Shown piece by piece: positions 1 to 8,440 of a stretch of 64,000 bases of DNA. Below the pieces are notes generated by a model that was not told the origin of the DNA, ran no database searches, and saw only the letters and a program-made list of their open reading frames with translations. The position numbers were made by a program, and so were the translations under genes. The stretch is from NCBI GenBank assembly GCA_029252045.1, contig JAQXCD010000059.1, positions 61,269 to 125,268 on the forward strand, read 5' to 3'. Positions within the stretch are counted from its first letter, which is position 1, and each line of letters opens with the position of its first letter. This DNA is from Sulfitobacter sp. Lineage in GTDB: Bacteria; Pseudomonadota; Alphaproteobacteria; Rhodobacterales; Rhodobacteraceae.

Positions 1-198
1 CCTAGCTGGGAGCATATAATTAATGATACCAAGATCATCACTAGAGATAACATTGCCCTTTGCTGTCGTGGCTGTAATGCAAGCAAGGGACAAAAAACGG
101 TGTCTGTGTGGCTGCGATCTAATTATTGTAAGGATCGGAACATAGGCCATGATACTATAGCTACAGTTATTAAACAGGCGATCACAAAGGGGCAGTAA
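1..198 (+). CDS. HNH-type endonuclease domain protein, 3' fragment (runs off window)
   Basis: The frame is open from the first base to a TAA at 196-198, giving 65 visible residues; the start lies outside the window. The visible part contains LCCRGCNASKGQK, which resembles the C-terminal part of HNH nuclease folds: a Cys-x-x-Cys knuckle, an Asn, then a Lys-Gly. Whether the upstream His-His-Asn core exists cannot be seen, so nuclease activity is inferred. Codons are A/T-rich (AAT, ATA, ACT, AGA), unlike the GC-rich genes that follow. That fits an accessory gene or the edge of an island. Confidence 0.6.
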   Translation, partial: PSWEHIINDTKIITRDNIALCCRGCNASKGQKTVSVWLRSNYCKDRNIGHDTIATVIKQAITKGQ

Positions 199-202
199 AC
201 CC

Positions 203-226
203 TTCCAAAAACGACGGTTTTTGGAA
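203..226. terminator. Perfect 10-bp hairpin after the HNH fragment
   Basis: Arms TTCCAAAAAC (203-212) and GTTTTTGGAA (217-226) enclose the loop GACG, five bases after the HNH stop codon. The arms are perfect complements, and an A/T run lies inside the stem. No T-tract follows in either direction, so this is at best an atypical terminator. Confidence 0.4.
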
Positions 227-285
227 CAAGAATTATCCCCTCATTTTCACCACATAAAGCGCGCATAAAATTTGTCTTTACGAAA

Positions 286-303
286 GGTCAGAGCCTCCTG
301 ACC
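286..303 (-). terminator. Weak terminator candidate downstream of the M32 carboxypeptidase
   Basis: GGTCAG (286-291) and CTGACC (298-303) pair around a six-base loop. On the minus strand the hairpin is followed by only TTT, so a terminator role is tentative. The position, about 35 bases past the carboxypeptidase stop, is right for one. The rest of 199-336 shows nothing else recognisable. Confidence 0.3.
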
Positions 304-336
304 CGTCGTAATTTTCATGTTCGCGACATGTGGGCT

Positions 337-1812
337 TTACAGCCCGTAAATCCCGCTGAACTTCTCTTGCAGATACGCCAACAGTGGCACTTCGCTTGGC
401 GCCTGACCTGCGGCGCGCTCGATCACGTCGCGTGGCTCATAGAGCCCACCATGGGTTTGCACATTTGCGCCCAGCCATGCAGTTGCGACGGATGTGTCGC
501 CCTTGGCCAGATCGGCATCCAGATCAGGCAGCGCTTTGCGCATCGCCTCGTGCAGACAACCGGCGTAGACGTTGCCCAGTGAATAGGTCGGGAAGTAGCC
601 GAACAAGCCTACGGACCAATGCACATCCTGCAATACCCCGTTTGACGGTTTATCGACGGCATAGCCAAAGTCCGCCTCGAAACGGTCGTTCCATGCCGCC
701 TCCAGCTCGCTCACTTGCAAGTCCCCCGCCATCAAGGCGCGCTCCAGATCAAAGCGCATCAGGACGTGCAGGTTATATTGCAGCTCGTCCGCCTCGGTAC
801 GTATATAGCCTGCTCCCACACGGTTGACGGTACCATAGAACGCCTCTTCGTCTTTCACGCCGAAATCGCCGAAGGCGTCTTTCATCTGCCCAAACAGCCA
901 GCCCGTGAAGGCGCGGCTGCGGCCGATCTGGTTCTCGTAAATGCGACTTTGGGACTCGTGTACGCCCATGCTTACGCCACCGCCCAGCGGGGTAAGCAGA
1001 TAGGCTTGGTCGATGCTCTGCTCATAGGCGGCATGGCCGACCTCATGGATAGTAGAATAGAAGCAGTTGAATGGATCGGCGGGATTGGTGCGGGTGGTGA
1101 TGCGCGCATCGTTCCCCGACCCAGACGAGAACGGATGCACCGCTTTGTCCACGCGGCCGCGCGCCATGTCATAGCCAAATGTTTTGGCAAGCTGGCGCGT
1201 CAGTTTCATCTGCGCGCCCTCGTCAAAGGTGCCGCTGAGTGCCGCGGGCCCTTTGGCCGCGCGGACCGCTGCGCGCAACTCGGACAGCACGGGACGCATT
1301 GCGCCAAACATCGCTTCCAGTTCAGCGGCTGAGGTGCCCGGTTCATAATCAGCCAGCATTGCGTCATAAACATCGCCGCCGGCCGCCAGCGCCTGACCCT
1401 CTTCGCGCTTGAGCATGATCACTTCGGCCAATGTCGGTGCGAAGGCTTTGAAATCGTTGTCAGCGCGGGCTTCGGCCCAAATGCCCTGCGCGGCTGAGGT
1501 GAGTTTTGCCAACCGGGTGGCAAGCGCTGCGGGCACTTTGCTGGTGCGTTCAAAACTGCGGCGGATGTGGCGCATCTGCGCCTGCCCCACGGTGTCCAGC
1601 GTCTTGTCATCAATTGCGGCCAGCCAGTCCGCCACACGCGGATCAATCCGGCGGGCATGTAGCACAGACTCCATCGCGGCCATCTCTTCCGAGCGCTGTG
1701 CCGCGGCGCCGCGTGGCATCATCGTCTCCTGATCCCAGCCCAGACGCCCTGCCACCTGCCCCAATGCTTGGGTGCCGCGAGTGAATTCCATCAGTTCGTC
1801 GTAGGCAGTCAT
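337..1812 (-). CDS. Carboxypeptidase M32 family metallopeptidase
   Basis: A 491-residue protein of the thermostable carboxypeptidase 1 (M32) family, which removes C-terminal amino acids from peptides in the cytoplasm using a divalent metal. The zinc-binding HEVGH motif sits at about residues 256-260, in the context TIHEVGHAAYEQ, and the length matches the usual 490-510. The start at 1812 was chosen because its ATG overlaps the ctaA stop as ATGA (1809-1812), so the two are probably translationally coupled. An upstream in-frame start would run into ctaA. No signal peptide is visible. It probably acts in peptide turnover; there is no functional link to heme A synthesis beyond co-transcription. 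Confidence 0.93.
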   Translation of the reverse strand: MTAYDELMEFTRGTQALGQVAGRLGWDQETMMPRGAAAQRSEEMAAMESVLHARRIDPRVADWLAAIDDKTLDTVGQAQMRHIRRSFERTSKVPAALATRLAKLTSAAQGIWAEARADNDFKAFAPTLAEVIMLKREEGQALAAGGDVYDAMLADYEPGTSAAELEAMFGAMRPVLSELRAAVRAAKGPAALSGTFDEGAQMKLTRQLAKTFGYDMARGRVDKAVHPFSSGSGNDARITTRTNPADPFNCFYSTIHEVGHAAYEQSIDQAYLLTPLGGGVSMGVHESQSRIYENQIGRSRAFTGWLFGQMKDAFGDFGVKDEEAFYGTVNRVGAGYIRTEADELQYNLHVLMRFDLERALMAGDLQVSELEAAWNDRFEADFGYAVDKPSNGVLQDVHWSVGLFGYFPTYSLGNVYAGCLHEAMRKALPDLDADLAKGDTSVATAWLGANVQTHGGLYEPRDVIERAAGQAPSEVPLLAYLQEKFSGIYGL

Positions 1813-2960
1813 GTTTTGGCTCCTCTGAGCGATGTCGTGATTGGATAGGCAGACAGGTGCCGCGCCTGCAGGATCAGCACCCAGCACAGAACGGCGAGGC
1901 CCTGATGCGCCAAGGCTACGGGCATTATGGCTGCAACCATTACGGTGGCAATACCCAGCAGGATTTGCGCGCTAAGTGCCAGCATCACAGCATTAAAGGC
2001 AAAACGCGTTTTCGGATGCGCCGATTTGCGCCCCCGCAACCAGACGACGATGGCAAAGGCCAGTAGCGCATAGCCGGTCATCCGGTGGATAAACTGCACC
2101 AACCCCGGGTTTTCGATGAAATTAGTCAAGAACGGCTCAAGCACAAAGGCTTGTGGCGGGAAGAACTGACCGGCCATCAGGGGCCAGTCGGTATAGGTGC
2201 GCCCTGCGTCAATCCCTGCCACCAGCGCACCGATGAGGATTTGCAGGAAGGTGAAATGTAACAAGCCTGTGGACAGACCGTAGAGCTTGCCCTCTTTCGC
2301 ACGGCGGGCCTGCATCAGATCCCGCTCGGGTCGGCCCAGCGACAGGGCAAACCATGTGATGAAGCCCATGATCACAAAGGCCAGACCCAGATGGGTGGCA
2401 AGCCGCGTACTAGCAACCGTCACGATCGAAGTGCCAGAGGTCACACCGGAGGAGACCATCCACCAGCCGATCACGCCCTGAAGCCCGCCGAGCGCGCCCA
2501 GCAGCAGCAGGCGCGGCGTCCATCCTGTCGGGATTTGACGGCGCAGCAGGAACCAGAAAAACCCGATAGCCCAGACAAGGCCAATCACGCGGCCCAGCTG
2601 GCGGTGCCCCCATTCCCACCAGTAGATTTCTTTGAAATCGGCCAGTGTCATCCATGCGTGTTGCAGGCGAAACTGGTCAATGGTCTGGTATTTGGCAAAT
2701 TCGGCCTCCCAGTCTGCTGTGCTCAGCGGCGGGATGGAGCCTGTCAGGGGCCGCCATTCCGTGATGCTCAGCCCGCTATCGGTCAGCCGTGTAGCCCCGC
2801 CGACAAGGATCATCACAAAGACCAGCGCAAACAGGATCATCAGCCAGATGCGGATTGCGCCGCGGGCACCGCCGCGGCCTGCGTCAATCACACCTTTGGT
2901 GGCGACAGGCTTGGCGGTCTGGGCGCCGACATCTTCGAATAGTTTGCGTTTGGTGGCCAT
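1809..2960 (-). CDS. ctaA: Heme A synthase (CtaA/COX15)
   Basis: A 383-residue integral membrane protein that converts heme O to heme A by oxidising a methyl group to a formyl group, for aa3-type cytochrome oxidase. Several hydrophobic helices are visible, with typical COX15 segments: GGATRLTDSGLS near the first helix, WKEIYWWEWGHR-like sequence (seen as FKEIYWWEWGHRQ) and FIHRMTGYALL with conserved heme-ligand histidines. The start at 2960 follows GGAGTGA at a good distance. It is the first gene of a two-gene unit with the M32 peptidase. The long N-terminal cytosolic tail (about 45 residues) is common in alphaproteobacterial members. Confidence 0.95.
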   Translation of the reverse strand: MATKRKLFEDVGAQTAKPVATKGVIDAGRGGARGAIRIWLMILFALVFVMILVGGATRLTDSGLSITEWRPLTGSIPPLSTADWEAEFAKYQTIDQFRLQHAWMTLADFKEIYWWEWGHRQLGRVIGLVWAIGFFWFLLRRQIPTGWTPRLLLLGALGGLQGVIGWWMVSSGVTSGTSIVTVASTRLATHLGLAFVIMGFITWFALSLGRPERDLMQARRAKEGKLYGLSTGLLHFTFLQILIGALVAGIDAGRTYTDWPLMAGQFFPPQAFVLEPFLTNFIENPGLVQFIHRMTGYALLAFAIVVWLRGRKSAHPKTRFAFNAVMLALSAQILLGIATVMVAAIMPVALAHQGLAVLCWVLILQARHLSAYPITTSLRGAKT

Positions 2961-3015
2961 CGGTTCACTCCATCGTGTTGGTGCGTCAAGAGGTAGTGCG
3001 CGGGCGGGCGGGCGT

Positions 3016-3762
3016 CTAGCCGCGTTCCTTCCAGCGGACCATCTGCCGCAAGGTGCCATGCAGGATTTGCACATCCGCACGGGTCAACGGCAGGCGGCTC
3101 CACATGTTGCGCAGGTTGGTTTTCATGGAGGCCGCTTTGTGCTCCGGATAGAAGAACCCCGCCTCCTCCATGCGCTCCTCGTAATGTTTCGCCAGATGTT
3201 CGATCTCGGAATGATCCGCCCAGTCAGTGCCCGGCATCGCATGGACAACCGGGGCCTGTTTTGATTGCAAGCGCATCCATTCATAACCCACCAACAGCAC
3301 ACATTGCGCCAGATTGAGCGAGGCGAAATCAGGATTCACCGGTACCGAAATAATAGCGTTAGCACGGGATATATCGTCATTCTCCAGCCCAGCCCGCTCC
3401 GGTCCGAACAGTACGGCAACCCGTTCGCCGGCGGCGATCTTTTCGGAGGCCAGCTGCATTGCAGCTTCGGGGGTATAGACCGGCTTGGTCATATCCCGCT
3501 CACGGGCAGTGGTGGCAAAAACAAAGCTGCAATCGGCCAGTGCATCGGGCAGATCGGGCGACAGCAATGCAGCATCCAGCACCCGTCCCGCCCCTGACGC
3601 CATAGCAACCGCTGCCGGATTGGGCCAGCCGTCGCGGGGGGCTACGATGCGCATGTGATCTAGGCCAAAGTTCAGCATCGCACGCGCGGCCGCACCAATG
3701 TTTTCCCCCATCTGTGGCCGGACAAGGACAAAGGCGGGTGCGGAGGGTGGTTTAACTGTCAT
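3016..3762 (-). CDS. trmJ: tRNA (cytidine/uridine-2'-O-)-methyltransferase, TrmJ type
   Basis: A 248-residue SPOUT-class RNA methyltransferase. Family signatures are seen: the N-terminal FVLVRPQMGENIGAAARAM, the central VLFGPERAGLEN and the C-terminal SLNLAQCVLLVGYE, which together build the trefoil-knot SAM site. TrmJ members methylate the 2'-hydroxyl of position 32 in tRNA; target specificity is inferred from family resemblance, and a related TrmH-type RNA target cannot be excluded. The protein ends in a C-terminal helical extension typical of TrmJ. It lies 55 bases upstream of ctaA on the same strand and is divergent from the ThiE-like gene. Confidence 0.85.
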   Translation of the reverse strand: MTVKPPSAPAFVLVRPQMGENIGAAARAMLNFGLDHMRIVAPRDGWPNPAAVAMASGAGRVLDAALLSPDLPDALADCSFVFATTARERDMTKPVYTPEAAMQLASEKIAAGERVAVLFGPERAGLENDDISRANAIISVPVNPDFASLNLAQCVLLVGYEWMRLQSKQAPVVHAMPGTDWADHSEIEHLAKHYEERMEEAGFFYPEHKAASMKTNLRNMWSRLPLTRADVQILHGTLRQMVRWKERG

Positions 3763-3880
3763 GCAGCCCTCTTACCTTGCGCCATTGGGCTTGCCAATAT
3801 CAGCCGCACTTGCGGATAACAGTTTCCATCCGCGCGCAGTTTGCGCTAGTCACTGCGGCAAGCACCAAAGGACCAATCCC

Positions 3881-4504
3881 ATGTCAAACGCCCCCGAGCA
3901 GCCGCAACTCTATCTCATCACCCCACCCGAGCTGGAGCTTGCCAGCTTTGCCGATACGCTTGCGGCAGTTCTGGACAGTCACGCCACGGCATGTGTGCGC
4001 CTTGCCTTGTCCACCAAGGACGAAGACAAGCTGTCGCGCGCCGCTGATACGCTGCGTGTTGTCACCGATGCCCGTGAGGTGGCCCTGGTGATCGCGGATC
4101 ACACCCTGCTTGCCGAGCGTCTGGGCCTTGACGGTGTGCATCTGTCCGACGCTGCACGTTCGGTGCGTCATGCACGCAAGGTCTTGGGGCCTGATGCAAT
4201 TGTCGGCAGCTTTTGCGCAGGGTCACGTCACGACGGTATGAGTGCGGGCGAAGCCGGCGCGGATTACATTGCTTTTGGTCCGGTTCAGGCAACAGCCCTG
4301 AACGACGGCGAAATCGCAGAGGCCGAGATGTTCCAGTGGTGGTCCGAAGTGATCGAAGTACCCTGCGTGGCCGAGGGCCAGCTGGATGCGGCGATGATTG
4401 CAAAACTGGCCCCGATGACGGACTTCTTCGGCATCGGAGAGGAAATCTGGGGCAGCGACGATCCTGCCGCCGCCCTCAAAACCCTTTGGTCCGCCATCGG
4501 CTGA
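3881..4504 (+). CDS. Thiamine phosphate synthase-like protein (ThiE/TenI superfamily)
   Basis: A 207-residue TIM-barrel protein resembling thiamine phosphate synthase, which couples the pyrimidine pyrophosphate to the thiazole phosphate. Family features include YLITPP at the N terminus, GLDGVHLSD in the middle and GADYIAFGPV towards the C terminus. The start at 3881 is supported by AAAGGA at 3867-3872; an upstream in-frame start would overlap trmJ. There are no other thiamine genes nearby, and single-gene ThiE paralogs of unproven activity are common in this group. The family assignment is therefore firmer than the reaction. It converges on the HupE-like gene. Confidence 0.75.
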   Translation: MSNAPEQPQLYLITPPELELASFADTLAAVLDSHATACVRLALSTKDEDKLSRAADTLRVVTDAREVALVIADHTLLAERLGLDGVHLSDAARSVRHARKVLGPDAIVGSFCAGSRHDGMSAGEAGADYIAFGPVQATALNDGEIAEAEMFQWWSEVIEVPCVAEGQLDAAMIAKLAPMTDFFGIGEEIWGSDDPAAALKTLWSAIG

Positions 4505-4511
4505 CCCGCAC

Positions 4512-4535
4512 GGGCGCTGCGTTACAGCAGCGTCC
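4512..4535. terminator. Hairpin at the convergent end of the ThiE-like and HupE-like genes
   Basis: GGGCGCTGC (4512-4520) pairs with GCAGCGTCC (4527-4535), nine pairs with one G-U, around a six-base loop. It straddles the stop codon of the leftward gene. There is no T-tract on either side, so a role as a two-way terminator is possible but not shown. Confidence 0.4.
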
Positions 4536-5691
4536 GCTCGATCACCCAATAGATCCCGATCAGGGCAATGATCAGCGACCCCGTCACTGACAGGGCGCGG
4601 AACATGACCGGATATTCGGTCACCAGTTCCTCTACGCCCGTCAATGCCGCGCGCTGCGCCGCCAGCACCCCCATCCAGATCAGCACAAAGGCAAGAGCGA
4701 TGACAGTCAACTGCCCCAGCTCAACGCCCACGTTAAAGCCGATCAGCGCAGGCACAAATTGATCTTCCGGCAAACCGAACTCGCCCAGTACAGAGGCAAA
4801 GCCCAACCCGTGCAGCAGGCCAAAGCCGAAGATCACCACGGGCCGCCAGCGGGTCAGGCCCCGCGCAAAGATATTCTCGACCGCGACATAGACAATGGAG
4901 GCGGCAATCAGCGGCTCGACGATGCTGCCGGGCACCGTGACCAGACCCAGCGCCCCCAGCGCCAGCGTGACCGTATGGGCCAGCGTAAATGCCGAGACCT
5001 GCCAGATCAGCGGGCGCAGATGTGTGGACAGGAAAAACAGCCCCAGCACAAACAGGATGTGATCCAGCCCTTTGGGCAGGATGTGGTCGAATCCTACAGG
5101 GATATAGCTGGCGAATGCCTGCCAGCCGGATTGCTGCCCGCCCCCTGCAATCGAAATGGCAGGACTGCTGCTGCCGCCGCTGATCAGACCTGTAAAAGGC
5201 TGTTCGACATTTTGCTGACGCAGCACCAGATCACCGCCGCCCTGCGGCCATGCAACATAAATGGTCGCTCCCTCAGGCGCGTCTGCGGCCAAGAACCATT
5301 CCGTGATGCGTGGCAATTCGGGGTCGATCTCGGCGGGAACCTCAATCGTCACGGTTTGTAAGGCAAGCGGGACACCGTCCACACTCAGCACAGGAAGTGC
5401 GTTCCAGCCTGCCAGCAACTCAGCTGCACGCGCGGCCAAGGCGTCTTCGAGCAAGGCGCGCAGAGCGTCGTAGTCGGCGGCCTGTGGCACTTCGTCGGTG
5501 TCTTGGGCAGTGTCCAGATCAACACCTGCCAGAAACGCTTCCAGATTGATACTCAGGCTCAACTCGGCGCTGCCCTCAACCACGGTGAGATCGGCTATTG
5601 TCGGCAAAACTTCGTGTGCGCGCGCCAGCGTGCTTGACAACAGCAGCGCCAGCGTCAGCTTGCATAGTAACAATAAGGAAGTTTTTCGCAT
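4522..5691 (-). CDS. HupE/UreJ family membrane protein
   Basis: A 389-residue protein with an N-terminal Sec signal (MRKTSLLLL... cleaved near ARA-HE), an extracytoplasmic region of about 170 residues, then six or seven membrane helices. The helical half carries the HupE/UreJ signatures GFDHILPKGLDHILF, FTLAHTVTLAL and FGLLHGLGFA, whose histidines and acidic residues are thought to carry nickel or cobalt in the family. Transport of a metal is inferred, not shown. The start at 5691 overlaps by two bases with the start of the divergent DUF4198 gene; an alternative ATG at 5727 would extend the overlap to 38 bases. DUF4198 proteins are themselves linked to metal uptake, which supports a joint role. 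Confidence 0.85.
   Translation of the reverse strand: MRKTSLLLLCKLTLALLLSSTLARAHEVLPTIADLTVVEGSAELSLSINLEAFLAGVDLDTAQDTDEVPQAADYDALRALLEDALAARAAELLAGWNALPVLSVDGVPLALQTVTIEVPAEIDPELPRITEWFLAADAPEGATIYVAWPQGGGDLVLRQQNVEQPFTGLISGGSSSPAISIAGGGQQSGWQAFASYIPVGFDHILPKGLDHILFVLGLFFLSTHLRPLIWQVSAFTLAHTVTLALGALGLVTVPGSIVEPLIAASIVYVAVENIFARGLTRWRPVVIFGFGLLHGLGFASVLGEFGLPEDQFVPALIGFNVGVELGQLTVIALAFVLIWMGVLAAQRAALTGVEELVTEYPVMFRALSVTGSLIIALIGIYWVIERTLL
5675..5680 (+). promoter_or_regulatory. Ribosome binding site fixing the DUF4198 start
   Basis: AAGGAA lies nine bases before the ATG at 5690 and is the best site in the region. It sits inside the coding sequence of the divergent HupE-like gene, so both genes' control signals must overlap. 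Confidence 0.75.
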
Positions 5692-6511
5692 GTCTCTCAC
5701 CCGTCTATATTCGTTAACCTGTGTCACGCTTCTAGCTGCACCTATGGCCCTTGCCCATGAATTCTGGATAGAACCTACAGAATTTCAAGTAAATAGCGGT
5801 GCAGCCATTGTAGCGGATTTGCGAAATGGCCAACTTTTCAAAGGCAGCGCCCTGTCCTATTTTGACAAAAGCAACACCCGTTTCGAAGCGGCACAGGGTG
5901 ATGAGACCACTCCAATCACAGGCCGTATGGGCGACCGCCCCGCGATCCAGCTGCCCGCAACGGGCCGCGACGGGCTGGTGATCCTTGTCCACGAGGCCGC
6001 ACCGGCGGTGATATCGTACTCGGAGTGGGAAAAGTTCATGAAGTTTGTCGAACACAAGGATTTTGCGCAGGCCGAAGCGACCCACATCAGCCGTGGTTGG
6101 GCGCAGGAAAACTTCAAGGAAACCTACAGCCGTCACTCCAAAGCGCTGGTTGCCGTGGGCACAGGCGCAGGTGCCGACCGCGCTTTCGGCCTGACAACCG
6201 AGTTTGTCGCACTGGATAACCCATATGCAGCAGATTTTGACGGCACATTGGATATTGAACTGCTCTATGATGGTGCCCCGCGCGCGAATGCGCAGGTTGA
6301 GGTCTATGCGCGTGACGCGCAGAACGCAGTGACGGTTACGATCACCCGTACGAATGATCAGGGCCATGCAGCAATACCCGTTGTCGCGGGAACGGAGTAT
6401 CTGCTGGACGCCGTTGTTCTGCGCCCTGTCACAGGTGCCACCACGGTCGAGGCAGGCCCTGTTTGGGAAACCCTCTGGGCATCGATGACCTTTGCCGTGC
6501 CGGCCCGCTGA
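5690..6511 (+). CDS. DUF4198 domain-containing periplasmic protein
   Basis: A 273-residue secreted protein. The signal peptide spans about residues 1-21 and is cleaved after ALA, leaving mature HEFWIEP, the hallmark N terminus of the DUF4198 family, in which the first histidine is at the mature end. The C-terminal part, from about residue 180, looks like a beta-rich domain. The family is often found beside cobalt or nickel transporters; here it is divergent from a HupE-like protein, which supports a metal-related role by context only. The start at 5690 is backed by AAGGAA. PsuK begins 48 bases downstream on the same strand. Confidence 0.8.
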   Translation: MSLTRLYSLTCVTLLAAPMALAHEFWIEPTEFQVNSGAAIVADLRNGQLFKGSALSYFDKSNTRFEAAQGDETTPITGRMGDRPAIQLPATGRDGLVILVHEAAPAVISYSEWEKFMKFVEHKDFAQAEATHISRGWAQENFKETYSRHSKALVAVGTGAGADRAFGLTTEFVALDNPYAADFDGTLDIELLYDGAPRANAQVEVYARDAQNAVTVTITRTNDQGHAAIPVVAGTEYLLDAVVLRPVTGATTVEAGPVWETLWASMTFAVPAR

Positions 6512-6559
6512 TCCGAAACCCGCTTGCACGCCCCTGCGCATCAGGTCAAAACGCAAGTC

Positions 6560-7444
6560 ATGAAGAACACACATGACATTTTGTGCATCGGCTCGGTCCT
6601 GTGGGACGTGATTGGCCGTTGTGCAGCCCCGATGCGGCAAGGTGCGGATATGCCGGGCCGGATAACCCGCCTGCCCGGCGGCGTCGCGCTCAACATTGCG
6701 ATGGCGTTGCGGCGGTTTGGGCTCTCGCCTGCTTTGCTGAGCGCGGTTGGCCGTGATGTGGACGGCGATGCCCTGATTGCTGCCTGTGTTCAGCGCGGTC
6801 TCGGGACCGATTTGATCTACCGCACCGATGATCTCCCGACGGATCAATATATGGCAGTAGAAGGCGCCAACGGGCTGATTGCAGCCATTGCGGATGCCCA
6901 TTCGCTTGAGGCTGCTGGCGACAGGATTTTACTACCTCTGCGCGACGGCTCCCTGCCTGCGCCCTACGCCGACGCGGTGGCGCTGGATGGCAACCTGACG
7001 CCCGAGCTTTTGTCTGAAATCGCCCAGGGTGATCTGTTGGCCCATGCGGATTTGCGCGTGGCCCCTGCCTCACCCGGCAAGGCGCTGCGCTTGCTGCCGT
7101 TTGTGCAGGCAGGCCGCGGGACGCTTTATGTAAACCTTGAAGAAGCAGGGTTGTTGTGCGGCTGCGTATTTGACAGCTCTGCCCCTGCTGCAAGTGCCTT
7201 GCTAGAGGCGGGAGCCGCGCGTGCCGTAGTTACCGACAGTGGCAACCCAGTCACCCTAGCCATGCGCGGCAAACGCATCAGCCGAGAACCGCACGCTGTT
7301 ACGGTCACCCGCGTCACAGGCGCTGGCGACACGTTTATGGCCGCCCACATCGCGGCAGAGCTGAGCGGGCGGGACCTTGACGCAGCTCTTGAGGCGGCGC
7401 TGTCCGCCGCCGCCCTTTATGTATCCGGAGAGACCGACATATGA
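6560..7444 (+). CDS. psuK: PfkB family kinase, probable pseudouridine kinase
   Basis: A 294-residue ribokinase-like sugar kinase. It shows an N-terminal CIGSVLWDVIG strand, the PfkB-type LPGGVALNIAMAL segment and the C-terminal TRVTGAGDTFMAAH anion-hole and catalytic-Asp motif. The stop overlaps the start of psuG as ATGA at 7441-7444. This strongly supports the role: PsuK phosphorylates pseudouridine to pseudouridine 5'-phosphate, the substrate of PsuG. Both act in the cytoplasm. No strong ribosome binding site precedes 6560, and a second in-frame ATG at 6524 is possible. Confidence 0.88.
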   Translation: MKNTHDILCIGSVLWDVIGRCAAPMRQGADMPGRITRLPGGVALNIAMALRRFGLSPALLSAVGRDVDGDALIAACVQRGLGTDLIYRTDDLPTDQYMAVEGANGLIAAIADAHSLEAAGDRILLPLRDGSLPAPYADAVALDGNLTPELLSEIAQGDLLAHADLRVAPASPGKALRLLPFVQAGRGTLYVNLEEAGLLCGCVFDSSAPAASALLEAGAARAVVTDSGNPVTLAMRGKRISREPHAVTVTRVTGAGDTFMAAHIAAELSGRDLDAALEAALSAAALYVSGETDI

Positions 7445-8352
7445 TCCCGATGACCTATTCTGCCGAAGTAGATGCCGCACGCAAAAATGGGGCCGCTATT
7501 GTCGCGCTTGAAAGCACGATTATCACCCATGGCATGCCCTATCCGCAAAACATCGAAGTGGCGCGGCAGGTTGAGGGAGACATTCGCGATGCCGGTGCTG
7601 TGCCGGCAACCATCGCGGTCATCAAGGGCACGCTCCACATCGGGCTGGATGATGACCAGCTGACCAGTCTGGGACAAGCCAAAGGTGTGGCAAAGCTCAG
7701 CCGTGCAGATATGGCAGCCTGCATCGCCACAGGAGGCACAGGGGCAACCACAGTCGCGGCAACAATGATCGCGGCGCAACTGGCGGGTATCCACGTTTTT
7801 GCCACCGGTGGCATTGGCGGGGTTCACAAAGGCGCCGAGAACAGCTTTGACATCTCCGCAGACCTGATGGAGCTGGCGCAAACTGCCGTGACAGTTGTAG
7901 CCGCCGGCGCCAAAGCCATTCTGGACGTCGAGAAGACGCTGGAGGTGCTAGAAACCCAAGGGGTGCCGGTGATTGCCTACGGGCAGGATGCCTTCCCCGC
8001 CTTCTGGTCGCGCGGATCAAAGTTGAAAGCGCCTTTACGCATGGATGACCCTGCCCAGATCGCCGCTGCCCACCTGATGCGGGGCGCTATGGGGTTGCCG
8101 GGCGGGCAGCTGATCGCCAATCCGATCCCTGCGGATGCGGAAATTCCCGCAGCAGAGCTGGCCCCGATCATTGCAACCGCTCAGGCCGATGCAATGCGGG
8201 CCGGCATTACCGGTAAAGGTGTGACACCTTACCTACTGCAACGGATATTCGAGCTGACCAAAGGCCGCTCGCTGGAGGCCAACATCGCACTTGTGCGCAA
8301 CAATGCCCGCTTGGCCGCGCAGATTGCCCTGAAATTACGCGAACTGGCGTGA
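7441..8352 (+). CDS. psuG: Pseudouridine-5'-phosphate glycosidase
   Basis: A 303-residue cytoplasmic enzyme that splits the C-C glycosidic bond of pseudouridine 5'-phosphate into uracil and ribose 5-phosphate. Characteristic stretches are ALESTIITHGMPYPQN at about residues 20-36, ATGGTGATTVAATM and FATGGIGGVHKGAE. The length is usual for the family. The start codon is embedded in the psuK stop, so the two are translated as a pair and form the complete salvage route for modified nucleosides from RNA turnover. No transporter or regulator for the pathway is visible beside them. Confidence 0.95.
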   Translation: MIPMTYSAEVDAARKNGAAIVALESTIITHGMPYPQNIEVARQVEGDIRDAGAVPATIAVIKGTLHIGLDDDQLTSLGQAKGVAKLSRADMAACIATGGTGATTVAATMIAAQLAGIHVFATGGIGGVHKGAENSFDISADLMELAQTAVTVVAAGAKAILDVEKTLEVLETQGVPVIAYGQDAFPAFWSRGSKLKAPLRMDDPAQIAAAHLMRGAMGLPGGQLIANPIPADAEIPAAELAPIIATAQADAMRAGITGKGVTPYLLQRIFELTKGRSLEANIALVRNNARLAAQIALKLRELA

Positions 8353-8440
8353 ATTTTGACGCAGTGGGGCATTGTGACTGCGCCTTTGAGGACATAGCTA
8401 TACCATTAACCAATTCCTCCATGCGGATGCAGCAATAACG

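Noticed and set aside
5634..5670. TTGACA at 5634-5639 as a -35 element for the DUF4198 gene
   Set aside because: No -10 hexamer stands 16-18 bases further on; TAGTAA and TAACAA are 25 or more bases away.
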